Positions 18,133 through 25,038 of a DNA stretch of 64,000 nt are shown here, in pieces; positions within the stretch are counted from its first letter, which is position 1, and each line of letters begins with the position of its first letter. Origin of the DNA: Pseudomonas sp. RC10 (GTDB taxonomy: Bacteria; Pseudomonadota; Gammaproteobacteria; Pseudomonadales; Pseudomonadaceae); NCBI RefSeq assembly GCF_038397775.1, contig NZ_CP151650.1, positions 4,216,001 through 4,280,000 of the forward strand, in the 5' to 3' direction. A program made the translations under genes and the position numbers. A model generated the notes under the pieces. It made no database searches, was not told where the DNA came from, and saw only the letters and a list, made by a program, of their open reading frames with translations.

Positions 18133-18167
18133 TTTGCATAAATGCAAATATTTTTCTCAATTGAGAA
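18133..18167. promoter_or_regulatory. Two adjacent operator-like palindromes
   Basis: TTTGCAT-AA-ATGCAAA (18133-18148) is a perfect inverted repeat, and TTCTCAATTGAGAA (18154-18167) is a second perfect 14-bp palindrome 5 bp away. Both lie in the 238-bp divergent promoter region between the binding-protein gene and the XRE-cupin gene. They are likely binding sites for the neighbouring regulator or overlap its promoter. Their presence argues against the TTG start at 18134 for the regulator. Confidence 0.6.
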
Positions 18168-18226
18168 GCCGTGCAAAATGCTGCAAACTCTCGGCCTGCC
18201 CGTCTACTGGACTCCGGACATTCCCC

Positions 18227-18874
18227 ATGAGCGTCAAGACTCGCGACAAAGCCCCTTCGCCAAAAAAGGCGGCGCTCCAGATCGAGGCGTCGGTTGAACG
18301 CATTCCCAACGTGCCCGGCCCCATGCATGAGCCCGGGCCGATGATTGCGATGCAACGCAAGAAGCTCAAATGGTCGCTGACCCGACTGGCCGAGAAGTCC
18401 AACGTCTCGATCTCCACCATCTCAAGAATCGAAAACGGCCTCATCTCCCCGACCTACGCCGTGCTGGCGCGGCTGTGCGAAGCCTTGGAAATCCGCTGGG
18501 CCGACATGTTAGGCGAGGAAGAACAGCGCTCTGCAACGGGATGTCGCGTGGTCAATCGGGCGGGCAGCGGGGTGATGCACAACACAGCGCGGGGGGTGTA
18601 TGAATGGTTGGGGGCGGACCTTGCAACCAAGCGTATGGAGCCGACCATCGTCGACGCGATTCCGGACACCGGCTTGCGTACGCTGGAGGGGCACGAAGGG
18701 GAAGAGTTCTTGCTGGTGCTAGAGGGCACCATCGTGTTTTTCATGCAGGACTACGCCCCGCTTGAAATGACCCAGGGCGACAGCGTGTACTTCGATGCTT
18801 CGATTCCGCACGCCTACTACGGCATTACGCAACCCGCTCGATTCCTGAGCGTTGTCTCGCGCCAGCGCACCTGA
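18227..18874 (+). CDS. XRE family HTH regulator with C-terminal cupin domain
   Basis: About 215 residues. Residues ~45-100 form a Cro/C1-type HTH (MQRKKLKWSLTRLAEKSNVS followed by ISTISRIENG). The C-terminal ~80 residues form a cupin_2 barrel (GEEFLLVLEGTIVFFM, PLEMTQGDSVYFDASIPHAY) that normally binds a small ligand. Such HTH-cupin proteins control adjacent amino-acid or polyamine catabolic genes. It is transcribed divergently from the amino-acid transporter/dehydrogenase operon, so that operon is the obvious target. The ATG at 18227 is preferred over upstream in-frame codons because the region before it holds two palindromes, although its Shine-Dalgarno is weak. Confidence 0.88.
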   Translation: MSVKTRDKAPSPKKAALQIEASVERIPNVPGPMHEPGPMIAMQRKKLKWSLTRLAEKSNVSISTISRIENGLISPTYAVLARLCEALEIRWADMLGEEEQRSATGCRVVNRAGSGVMHNTARGVYEWLGADLATKRMEPTIVDAIPDTGLRTLEGHEGEEFLLVLEGTIVFFMQDYAPLEMTQGDSVYFDASIPHAYYGITQPARFLSVVSRQRT

Positions 18875-18875
18875 T

Positions 18876-18897
18876 GCGACGCCGTCTTCGGCGTCGC
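18876..18897 (+). terminator. Hairpin after XRE-cupin gene
   Basis: GCGACGCC and GGCGTCGC form an 8-bp GC stem around GTCTTC, beginning 2 bp after the stop codon. No T-run follows, so it is a hairpin of uncertain termination strength between convergent genes. Confidence 0.45.
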
Positions 18898-18940
18898 TGC
18901 CGAGGCGTCGCACCTTCGGCCAGTCCAGCAACGGGGACCT

Positions 18941-19624
18941 TCAGTTCCCCGCCACCTGCGCCACTTCACCCGAGGTCACCAGCGCTTTGAGCGAGGCGTC
19001 GAATTGTTTCAGGGCGTGGACTTGCAACGCGCGCTGCTGATCGATCTGCGCGGCAATTTCAGGGGCGGCCTTGTCGTGAACCCAGACCGATGTCAGCTCC
19101 TGAGCACCCGCACCTTCCGCTTTACCAATGTATTGCAGGTTTTCGTCATAAAACTTGGCGACAAACCGTGCCTCTACTTTGCTATTACGCTGGGTCACGA
19201 GTTGGTTGTAGGTGTCGAGCATGACCACCACATCAGGGCGCGCTTTCATCAACGCATCGAGGTTGTCGTAAACAGTGACCGACGCAAACTCTTTGGCAAT
19301 CGACGCTTTGAGCCAATCGATCGCCAGCTTCGGATCGGAGCTGTTGACGAAGGCCTCACGAATCCGCGAGTCCAGCGCGCCATTTTTCACGCCCTTCAAT
19401 GCCACGGCGTGATAACGCTCAAGGTATTGGAGCGTGCTGACGGTGTTTTCGCTGTAAAGAACGCCCACCGACTGGGTTTTTCTCAACGCAATGTTGCTGT
19501 CAGCCACGGGCGCGAAATGGCAGGAATGTTCATCCACGGCAGCGGTGGCCGCATAAACAGGCGCGGTGGCAGCGATGCCCCCAGTGAGGACGGCGACAAG
19601 TGTCAGCAGGGTTGAAATTCTCAT
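18941..19624 (-). CDS. Exported protein of unknown function
   Basis: A 227-residue protein not assigned to a known family here. The N-terminus is a Sec signal peptide (RISTLLTLVAVLTGGIAATA...VYA) with a cut expected near residue 25, so it is periplasmic or secreted. The mature part has one Cys (HSCHF), an acidic/hydrophobic strand segment ARPDVVVMLDTYNQLVTQ and a following strand FVAKFYDENLQYIGKAEG, and ends in a helical stretch rich in Ala, Gln and Leu. AGAGGA precedes ATG 19624 at 8 nt. It is monocistronic and convergent with the XRE-cupin gene. No function is proposed. Confidence 0.7.
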   Translation of the reverse strand: MRISTLLTLVAVLTGGIAATAPVYAATAAVDEHSCHFAPVADSNIALRKTQSVGVLYSENTVSTLQYLERYHAVALKGVKNGALDSRIREAFVNSSDPKLAIDWLKASIAKEFASVTVYDNLDALMKARPDVVVMLDTYNQLVTQRNSKVEARFVAKFYDENLQYIGKAEGAGAQELTSVWVHDKAAPEIAAQIDQQRALQVHALKQFDASLKALVTSGEVAQVAGN

Positions 19625-19798
19625 CGCGGGTGTCCTCTAACGCCAGTTCGGTATGGCTCTATCCTGCTCCTTTGCTGGAAAAAAAGAACTCCCGATTGGT
19701 GATGTTCACTATCGATTTCACGAATGGTAGACAGACGGAAAAGGTCCTTTACGTTTTACTGAATAAAGCAACTTCGCCCTATGCTTATACGGACTAAC

Positions 19799-21133
19799 TC
19801 AGAAGGCCAAGTTACCGATTACTTGCCGAACTTTATGCAACGCTTGTTGTAATGCACTCATGTCCACCGACCCGAGTGCCAACCGAATCGCATGGGGCAC
19901 CGGGCTGGAAATGGCGAACGGTTCGGCGGTGGACACCGCGACGTTCATCGACAATAACGCCACCGCGACCTGATCCGCCCGCACCTCTTCCGGCAGCGGG
20001 AGCCACAGAAAATACGACGCGGGATGGCCGATGACCTTCAGCCCCTCCAAGGCTTTCCGGGCCAGGGTTTGCCGTTTCCTCGCATCTTCACGTTTTTCCG
20101 CTTCGAGCCGCAGGACGGTGCCGTCTTCGATCCAGCCACAGACCAACGCGGTCATCACCCCCGGCGTGTTCCAGGTGGTTGCCCGTATTGTCCGTTCAAT
20201 CGCAGGCACCCACTGCAACGGCGCGACCACGAACCCTACCCGCAGGCCGGTGGCGATGTTTTTCGAGAAGCCCGAGACGTAGACCGTCAGCTCCGGGGCC
20301 AGCGCTCGCAGCGGCGCAGGGGGCGAATCGGCGAGAAAGGCATAGGCCGCGTCTTCGATCAACAACAAACCGTGTGTTCGCGCGATGCCGACCAGACGCT
20401 CGCGCCAAGGCAAATCCAGGACCCAGCCCATGGGGTTGTGCAGGGTCGGCATCGCGTAGACCGCCTTGATTCGGCGTTTACGACACAGCGCCTCTAACGC
20501 CTCCAGATCAGGGCCGGTGTCGGTCAGCGGGATCGGCACCAGTTCCAGCCGATGGGCGTCGGCGATCACCTTGAAACCCGAATAGGTCAATGCATCCACC
20601 GCCACCACGTCCCCCGGTTTGAGCAAGCCCATGATCGTCGCCGCCAGCCCGTGTTGAGCGCCGCTGACGATCAGCACCTCTTCCGCCTCGACCTGCAGCC
20701 CTCGCTCCGCCAGATGCCGCGCAATACAGGCCCGTTCATGGCCTCTGCCCGCGTGGGGCTGATAGCGCAGCAACGCCTCCAGATCCCCTGACAACGCCAG
20801 TTGCCGCAACCCCACGCGCAACAACTCCGCCTGTTCCGGTAATGCCGGGTAGTTGAAGTTCAGGTCCAGCACGCCCACGGCGGCTGCCTGTTGATCGACG
20901 CCATGGCTCAGCGGCAGCGCAATCTCGCGAACGAAGGTGCCGCGCCCGGCTTCGCCGCTGATCAGGCCCATCGCCTCCAGCTCGGCATAGACCCGAGACG
21001 CCGTGGCCAGCGCCAGCCCTTCTTGCTCGGCCAATTGGCGGTGGGTCGGCAAACGCGTGCCTGGCGGCAAGGCGCCCGAGGCGATGTCGCTGGCAAAGGT
21101 GTCGACGAGGGTTTTGTAGCGAGCGCGGGGCAT
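19799..21133 (-). CDS. MocR-type PLP-dependent transcriptional regulator
   Basis: About 444 residues: N-terminal GntR winged helix (MPRARYKTLVDTFASDIASG to RVYAELEAMG, about 1-75) joined to an aminotransferase-fold domain (about 105-440). The PLP lysine is in VSGFSKNIATGLRVGFVV, the Asp that binds the pyridine nitrogen in LLIEDAAYAFL. MocR proteins use PLP or PLP adducts as effectors. It is divergent from an EamA exporter 85 bp away, a common regulator-transporter pair. The ATG at 21133 is preferred; a GTG at 21172 would run through the palindrome at 21148-21165. Confidence 0.88.
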   Translation of the reverse strand: MPRARYKTLVDTFASDIASGALPPGTRLPTHRQLAEQEGLALATASRVYAELEAMGLISGEAGRGTFVREIALPLSHGVDQQAAAVGVLDLNFNYPALPEQAELLRVGLRQLALSGDLEALLRYQPHAGRGHERACIARHLAERGLQVEAEEVLIVSGAQHGLAATIMGLLKPGDVVAVDALTYSGFKVIADAHRLELVPIPLTDTGPDLEALEALCRKRRIKAVYAMPTLHNPMGWVLDLPWRERLVGIARTHGLLLIEDAAYAFLADSPPAPLRALAPELTVYVSGFSKNIATGLRVGFVVAPLQWVPAIERTIRATTWNTPGVMTALVCGWIEDGTVLRLEAEKREDARKRQTLARKALEGLKVIGHPASYFLWLPLPEEVRADQVAVALLSMNVAVSTAEPFAISSPVPHAIRLALGSVDMSALQQALHKVRQVIGNLAF

Positions 21134-21147
21134 GGGGCTGTATCCAT

Positions 21148-21165
21148 GACAATTTTTTGATTGTC
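21148..21165. promoter_or_regulatory. Palindrome between MocR and EamA genes
   Basis: GACAAT-TTTTTG-ATTGTC is an 18-bp palindrome within the 85-bp divergent promoter region, so it can control both genes. The regulator encoded on its left is the obvious candidate to bind it. Confidence 0.5.
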
Positions 21166-21218
21166 CTGACACTGCGCCTTAGGATGCGTCAACTGCAACC
21201 TGGCACCGGACGATCAGC

Positions 21219-22127
21219 ATGGAAAACGCATCGAAACTGCAACACAGCAACCCCGTGAAAGCCTCCAGCGGCTGGCTGAACGGACTGATCGGGGTGGTGA
21301 TCTTCAGTGGCTCGCTGCCCGCGACACGCATCGCGGTACAGGAAATCGCGCCGGTGTTTCTGACCGTGGCCCGGGCCTCCATCGCGGGTGCCGTGGCGTT
21401 GTGCATGCTGCTGTTGCTCAAGGAACGGCGCCCGGCGCGGCATCACATCCTGCCGCTGTGCATCGTCGCGTTGGGGGTGGTGCTCGGCTTCCCGCTGCTC
21501 ACAGCGCTGGCACTGCAATACGTCACGTCAGCGCATTCCATCGTCTTCGTCGGCCTGTTGCCATTGGCGACCGCAGTCTTCGCGGTGTTGCGCGGCGGTG
21601 AACGACCCAAGCCAGCGTTTTGGCTGTTTTCGGTGCTGGGTAGCGCGCTGGTGGTCGGGTTTGCAGTGTCTCAGGGGTTGTCGCAAGGACTGAAAGCCTC
21701 CCCGGTCGGCGACTGCCTGATGCTGCTGGCGATCCTCGCGTGTGGGTTGGGCTATGCCGAAGGGGCGAAAGTCTCCCGGACCCTGGGCGGCTGGCAGGTG
21801 ATCTGCTGGGCGCTGGTGATTTCCCTGCCCGTGATGCTGGCGCTGACGGCATTGACCGCCCCGTCCACCCTTGCCCACCTAAGCTGGCCGGCATGGCTGA
21901 GCCTGGGTTACGTCTCATTGTTCAGCATGCTGATCGGCTTCGTGTTCTGGTATCGCGGGCTGGTGCAAGGCGGGATCGCGGCCGTGGGGCAGTTGCAATT
22001 GCTGCAACCGTTTTTCGGACTGGCACTGGCAGCGACCCTACTTCATGAACAGGTCAGCCCTGGCATGATCGGCGTCACCGTCGCGGTGATTCTGTGTGTG
22101 GCAGCGGCGCGCCGGTTCTCACGATAG
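21219..22127 (+). CDS. EamA/DMT family transporter
   Basis: A 302-residue inner-membrane protein with about ten hydrophobic helices arranged as two EamA repeats, the drug/metabolite transporter pattern of amino-acid and metabolite exporters (RhtA/YdcZ type). Typical loops include FSGSLPATRIAVQEIAPVFL in repeat one and SMLIGFVFWYRGLVQGGIAA in repeat two. It is controlled, by inference, by the divergent MocR. Its last codons and stop are embedded in a 21-bp tandem repeat (22111-22173). The substrate is unknown. Confidence 0.88.
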   Translation: MENASKLQHSNPVKASSGWLNGLIGVVIFSGSLPATRIAVQEIAPVFLTVARASIAGAVALCMLLLLKERRPARHHILPLCIVALGVVLGFPLLTALALQYVTSAHSIVFVGLLPLATAVFAVLRGGERPKPAFWLFSVLGSALVVGFAVSQGLSQGLKASPVGDCLMLLAILACGLGYAEGAKVSRTLGGWQVICWALVISLPVMLALTALTAPSTLAHLSWPAWLSLGYVSLFSMLIGFVFWYRGLVQGGIAAVGQLQLLQPFFGLALAATLLHEQVSPGMIGVTVAVILCVAAARRFSR

Positions 22128-22173
22128 CCGCGCCGGTTCTCACCATAGCCGCGCCGGTTCTCACGTTAGCCGC
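22111..22173. repeat. Three 21-bp tandem repeats spanning a stop codon
   Basis: Units start at 22111, 22132 and 22153; each begins GCCGGTTCTCA and ends TAGCCGC, with one or two internal differences. A degenerate fourth copy follows from 22174. The first unit contains the last codons and TAG of the EamA gene, so the array looks like a duplication of that gene's 3' end. Confidence 0.9.
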
Positions 22174-22198
22174 GCGTCGGTTTTCTCGCTGAACGCGC

Positions 22199-23077
22199 TC
22201 AGTTGCTCAGAGCTGCGGCCGTACGCCTGCCGTACACCAGCAGCCCGCTGAAACAGATCAACGCCATGCCCGCCACCGAGAACAGCGCCGGGTAATTGCC
22301 GAAGAACAGCATCCCGTACAGCGTGGCGAACACGATCTGCAAATAGCCCAGCGGCGCGAGCGCAGACGACGAGGCGTAGCGGTAGGATTTCGAAATCAGG
22401 AAATGCGCCGACAGACCGAGGCTGCCCAGTACCAGCAACATCAGCCATTGGGTCAACGTCGGACTGACCCAGAAAAACGGCACCACCAGGCTCAACAGTG
22501 CGGTGCTGAAAACACCCACATAAAAGCTGCACACCGACGGGCTGTCCGACTCCCCGGCCAGTTGCGTCAACAGTTGGTACACCGCGAAGCAGAACGCACA
22601 GGCCAACGGGAACAGCATCCACAGCGAAAACCCGTCACTGGCCGGGTTAATCACCACCAGCACACCGATGAACCCGACGATCACCGATACCCACTGCAAG
22701 CGGTCCGCGCGAATGCCGAACAGGAGCGGCGAAAGGATCGTGACGAAGGCCGGTGCCAGGAACACCAGCGCGGTTGATTCGGCCAACGGCACGTGGGTCA
22801 GGCCGAACAGAAACGTCAGACTGTCGCCCAACAGAAACACGGCCCGAAGCAAGTGCAGCCAAGGGCGTTTGGTGTGGAAGGCGGCGCGACTTTTTTCCCG
22901 GATGATCACGCTGGTGACCAGCAAGGTGTGAATCAGATACCGCGCCCACGCCACGAAAATCACCGGCAGGACGAAGATCAGGCTTTTGGACAGCGCATCG
23001 TGGGTGGCAAACACGAACGCCACGCCCACCATCAGCCACATGCCGATCACGTGGCTGGAACGGGAAGAAACAGTCAT
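22199..23077 (-). CDS. EamA/DMT family transporter
   Basis: A 292-residue inner-membrane protein with about ten helices and two EamA repeats. Repeat one includes GVAFVFATHDALSKSLIFVL, and repeat two LGSLGLSAHFLISKSYRYAS followed by APLGYLQIVFATLYGMLFFG. It is convergent with the first EamA gene but only distantly similar, so it is not a recent duplicate. No regulator lies beside it. The substrate is unknown; members export amino acids, nucleosides or drugs. Confidence 0.87.
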   Translation of the reverse strand: MTVSSRSSHVIGMWLMVGVAFVFATHDALSKSLIFVLPVIFVAWARYLIHTLLVTSVIIREKSRAAFHTKRPWLHLLRAVFLLGDSLTFLFGLTHVPLAESTALVFLAPAFVTILSPLLFGIRADRLQWVSVIVGFIGVLVVINPASDGFSLWMLFPLACAFCFAVYQLLTQLAGESDSPSVCSFYVGVFSTALLSLVVPFFWVSPTLTQWLMLLVLGSLGLSAHFLISKSYRYASSSALAPLGYLQIVFATLYGMLFFGNYPALFSVAGMALICFSGLLVYGRRTAAALSN

Positions 23078-23210
23078 CGAACCGCCGGACAGTCAAAAGG
23101 TGTGCAGGAATGCGCGGGAGTACACCACAGTTGAAGGAACGGTCCAAGGCACCTGACGCCCGCAAGAGGTTCGGTGTCGGTCGCAGACATTGAGCACGAC
23201 ACCCCCTCCC

Positions 23211-23301
23211 CTGTAGGAGCGAATTCATTCGCGAAGGCGATTCAGGCGATGGAGATGTATTGGCTGTACCGGCCCTTTCGCGAATGAATTCGCTCCTACA
23301 G
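23211..23301. repeat. REP-type palindromic pair
   Basis: The left arm starts CTGTAGGAGCGAATTCATTC (23211) and the right arm ends in its inverted copy at 23301, with ~41 bp between arms. It is the intact reference for the interrupted copy at 23423. Confidence 0.88.
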
Positions 23302-23566
23302 AGGATTTGCGTCAAGGCAGTCACAGATGCATCGCCTGATACACCGCCTTCGCGGCCGTCGTGCCTCCGGCTGCTCCCACGATTTCGGTGTCGGTCTCAG
23401 ACCTTGAGTACGGCGCCCCTCCCTGTAGGAGCGAATTCATTCGCGAAGGCGGTTCAGGCGATGGAGATGTATTGGCTGTACCGGCCCTTTCGCGAATGAA
23501 TTGAACTGGCCTAATGATCCCGGACACCTCTTAAGGGCGATATGATTCGCCCATTCAGGAGGTTCC

Positions 23567-23875
23567 ATGCAAGAGCGAAAAACCTATACCCGCGAGTTCA
23601 AGCAACGTGCTGCCAGCATGGTTCTTGACGACAACTGTTCGGTTCCTGACGTCTGCGCATCGATGGACGTCGGCCCAACGGCTCTGCGCCGCTGGGTGGA
23701 TCAGGTTCGTAAAGAGCGCCAGAAAGGCCAGCCTTTGGCAGGCACCAAAGCGATCAGCGACGAGCAGCGAGAACTCCAGCAGTTACGCGCCAAAATCAAA
23801 CGCCTGGAGACCGAGGCCGAAATCTTAAAAAAGGCTACCGCTCTCTTGATGTCGGATCCCGATCGTTTTTCCTGA
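23567..23875 (+). CDS. IS3-family transposase OrfA
   Basis: A 102-residue protein with an N-terminal HTH (TYTREFKQRAASMVLDDNCS followed by VPDVCASMDVGPTALRRWV) that binds the terminal repeats, and a leucine-zipper-like coiled coil (ELQQLRAKIKRLETEAEILKKA). The gene begins 65 bp inside the left end, with AGGAGG 5 bp before the ATG. The heptamer A-AAA-AAG at 23827-23833 allows a -1 ribosomal frameshift into OrfB, giving the OrfAB transposase. Confidence 0.92.
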   Translation: MQERKTYTREFKQRAASMVLDDNCSVPDVCASMDVGPTALRRWVDQVRKERQKGQPLAGTKAISDEQRELQQLRAKIKRLETEAEILKKATALLMSDPDRFS

Positions 23876-24714
23876 TTGAGGAACTGAGAGAGTCAGGTGC
23901 GTATCCGACCAGCCAGCTTTGCTGCGCTCTTGGCGTTTCCCGAAGCGCGTTCTATGACTGGCTTCATCGCCGTTCGTTGCCTGATGCCAAGCGTGAGGCG
24001 CTCAAGGCCCAGGTCGTCCAATTGCATAGGGAAAGCAGGGAAAGTGCAGGTGCGAGAATGATCTCTCAGTCCTTGAAGGCGCTACAGATCAAGGTAGGGC
24101 GACATCTGGCTGGGAAACTCATGGCGGAGGCAAATCTGACCAGCAGGCAGCGCCGCCGCCATCAGTATCGCTCCAGAGGTGTCGAGGCCTTTGTCGCCAA
24201 GAACCTGCTCGAACGTAACTTCAAGCCAACAGGAGTCAATCAGGTCTGGTGTGGCGACGTCACCAGCCTGATGGTCGGGAAGCGCTGGTATCACTTGGCA
24301 GTGGTCATTGATCTGTTCGCTCGCCGAATCGTTGGCTGGGCGTTTTCTCTGATCAATGACGCCAACCTGGTGAGCAAGGCACTGAGAATGGCGGTGGAGG
24401 TTCGAGGTAAACAGTCGGGTTTGATGTTCCATTCAGATCAAGGCTGCCAATACACCAGCCAGCGTTTCCAGTCCGAGCTGCTTGAGCATGGGATCACGCA
24501 AAGCATGAGCCGCAGGGGGCAATGCTGGGACAACGCACCAACGGAGCGATTTTTCGGCACGCTCAAGTCAGAATGGGTGCCTGCCAAGGGCTACTCAGAA
24601 ATCGAAGAAGCTAGACGGGACATGACCAGCTTCTTCATGCGTTACAACCGAATCAGGCTCCACAGCTATAACAATTACCTGTCGCCGATAGCCATGGAGC
24701 TGCAGGCGGGGTGA
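23833..24714 (+). CDS. IS3-family transposase OrfB (made as OrfAB by -1 frameshift)
   Basis: The frame opens straight after the A6G slippery site and continues to 24714 with no stop, encoding about 293 residues. An HTH_21 segment (YPTSQLCCALGVSRSAFYDWL) is followed by the rve integrase core. The catalytic triad is visible: Asp in VWCGDVTSLMVG, Asp in FHSDQGCQYTSQRF and Glu in QCWDNAPTERFFGTLKSEW. An isolated TTG at 23977 would give a shorter product lacking the HTH_21 part, so frameshifting from OrfA is preferred. The stop is 38 bp from the right end of the element. Confidence 0.9.
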   Translation, partial: GYRSLDVGSRSFFLIEELRESGAYPTSQLCCALGVSRSAFYDWLHRRSLPDAKREALKAQVVQLHRESRESAGARMISQSLKALQIKVGRHLAGKLMAEANLTSRQRRRHQYRSRGVEAFVAKNLLERNFKPTGVNQVWCGDVTSLMVGKRWYHLAVVIDLFARRIVGWAFSLINDANLVSKALRMAVEVRGKQSGLMFHSDQGCQYTSQRFQSELLEHGITQSMSRRGQCWDNAPTERFFGTLKSEWVPAKGYSEIEEARRDMTSFFMRYNRIRLHSYNNYLSPIAMELQAG

Positions 24715-24890
24715 TCACCGTAATCGGTGTCCGGAAAGACTTGACCAGAACAAATTCGCTCCTACAGAGGATTCGCGTCAAGGCAGTCACAGATGCATCG
24801 CCTGATACACCGCCTTCGCGGCCGTCGTAACCTCCGGCTGCTCCCACAGGTTTGGTGTCGGTCGCAGCCCTGGAGTACGAAGCCTCTCCC

Positions 24891-24980
24891 TTGTAGGAGC
24901 GAATTCATTAGCGAAGTGGGCTCAGGCGATGGAGATGCGTCGACTGTACCGCCGGTTCGCGAATGAATTCGCTCCCACAG
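24891..24980. repeat. REP-type palindromic pair, third copy of the array
   Basis: Arms TGTAGGAGCGAATTCATTAG and CGCGAATGAATTCGCTCCCA are inverted copies. The left arm has a C-to-A change (CATTAGCGAA), so this copy has diverged more than the two to its left. Confidence 0.85.
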
Positions 24981-25038
24981 GAAATCCTGATCGTCTGGTA
25001 TGGCCTGGCCCATCCGCCACCGCCGGCTATCCGTGCGC

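Larger units (their letters stand above)
23502..24752 (+). mobile_element. Complete IS3-family insertion sequence, 1,251 bp
   Basis: The left end TGAACTGGCC-N8-CCCGGACACC and the reverse complement of the right end TGTTCTGGTC-N8-CCGGACACC form ~27-bp imperfect terminal inverted repeats with TG...CA ends. The flanking trinucleotide AAT (23499-23501 and 24753-24755) is a 3-bp target-site duplication. Two overlapping-frame transposase genes fill the element. The A6G slippery run, both terminal repeats and the DDE motif all appear intact, so it is potentially active. Confidence 0.92.
23423..24767. repeat. REP-type palindromic pair split by the IS element
   Basis: The left arm and spacer (23423-23501) nearly match the copy at 23211. 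The right arm stops at GCGAATGAAT (23501) and resumes as AATTCGCTCCTACAG (24753-24767) on the far side of the insertion. Removing the IS and one AAT restores the element exactly. Confidence 0.88.
23170..24980. repeat. Tandem ~214-bp unit (three partial to full copies), interrupted by an IS
   Basis: A unit beginning with a GGTGTCGGTC motif starts at about 23170, 23384 and 24851. Each carries a CTCC-CTGTAGGAGCGAATTC palindrome pair; two are followed by a conserved stretch containing AAGGCAGTCACAGATGCATC. Subtracting the 1,254 bp of IS plus target duplication, copy spacing is about 214 and 213 bp. The space from 23078 to 25038 therefore holds only repeats and the IS; no other gene was seen. Confidence 0.85.

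Noticed and set aside
23170..24980. CRISPR array
   Set aside because: The repeats are palindromic REP pairs in ~214-bp units without regular 30-40 bp spacers, and no cas genes are present.
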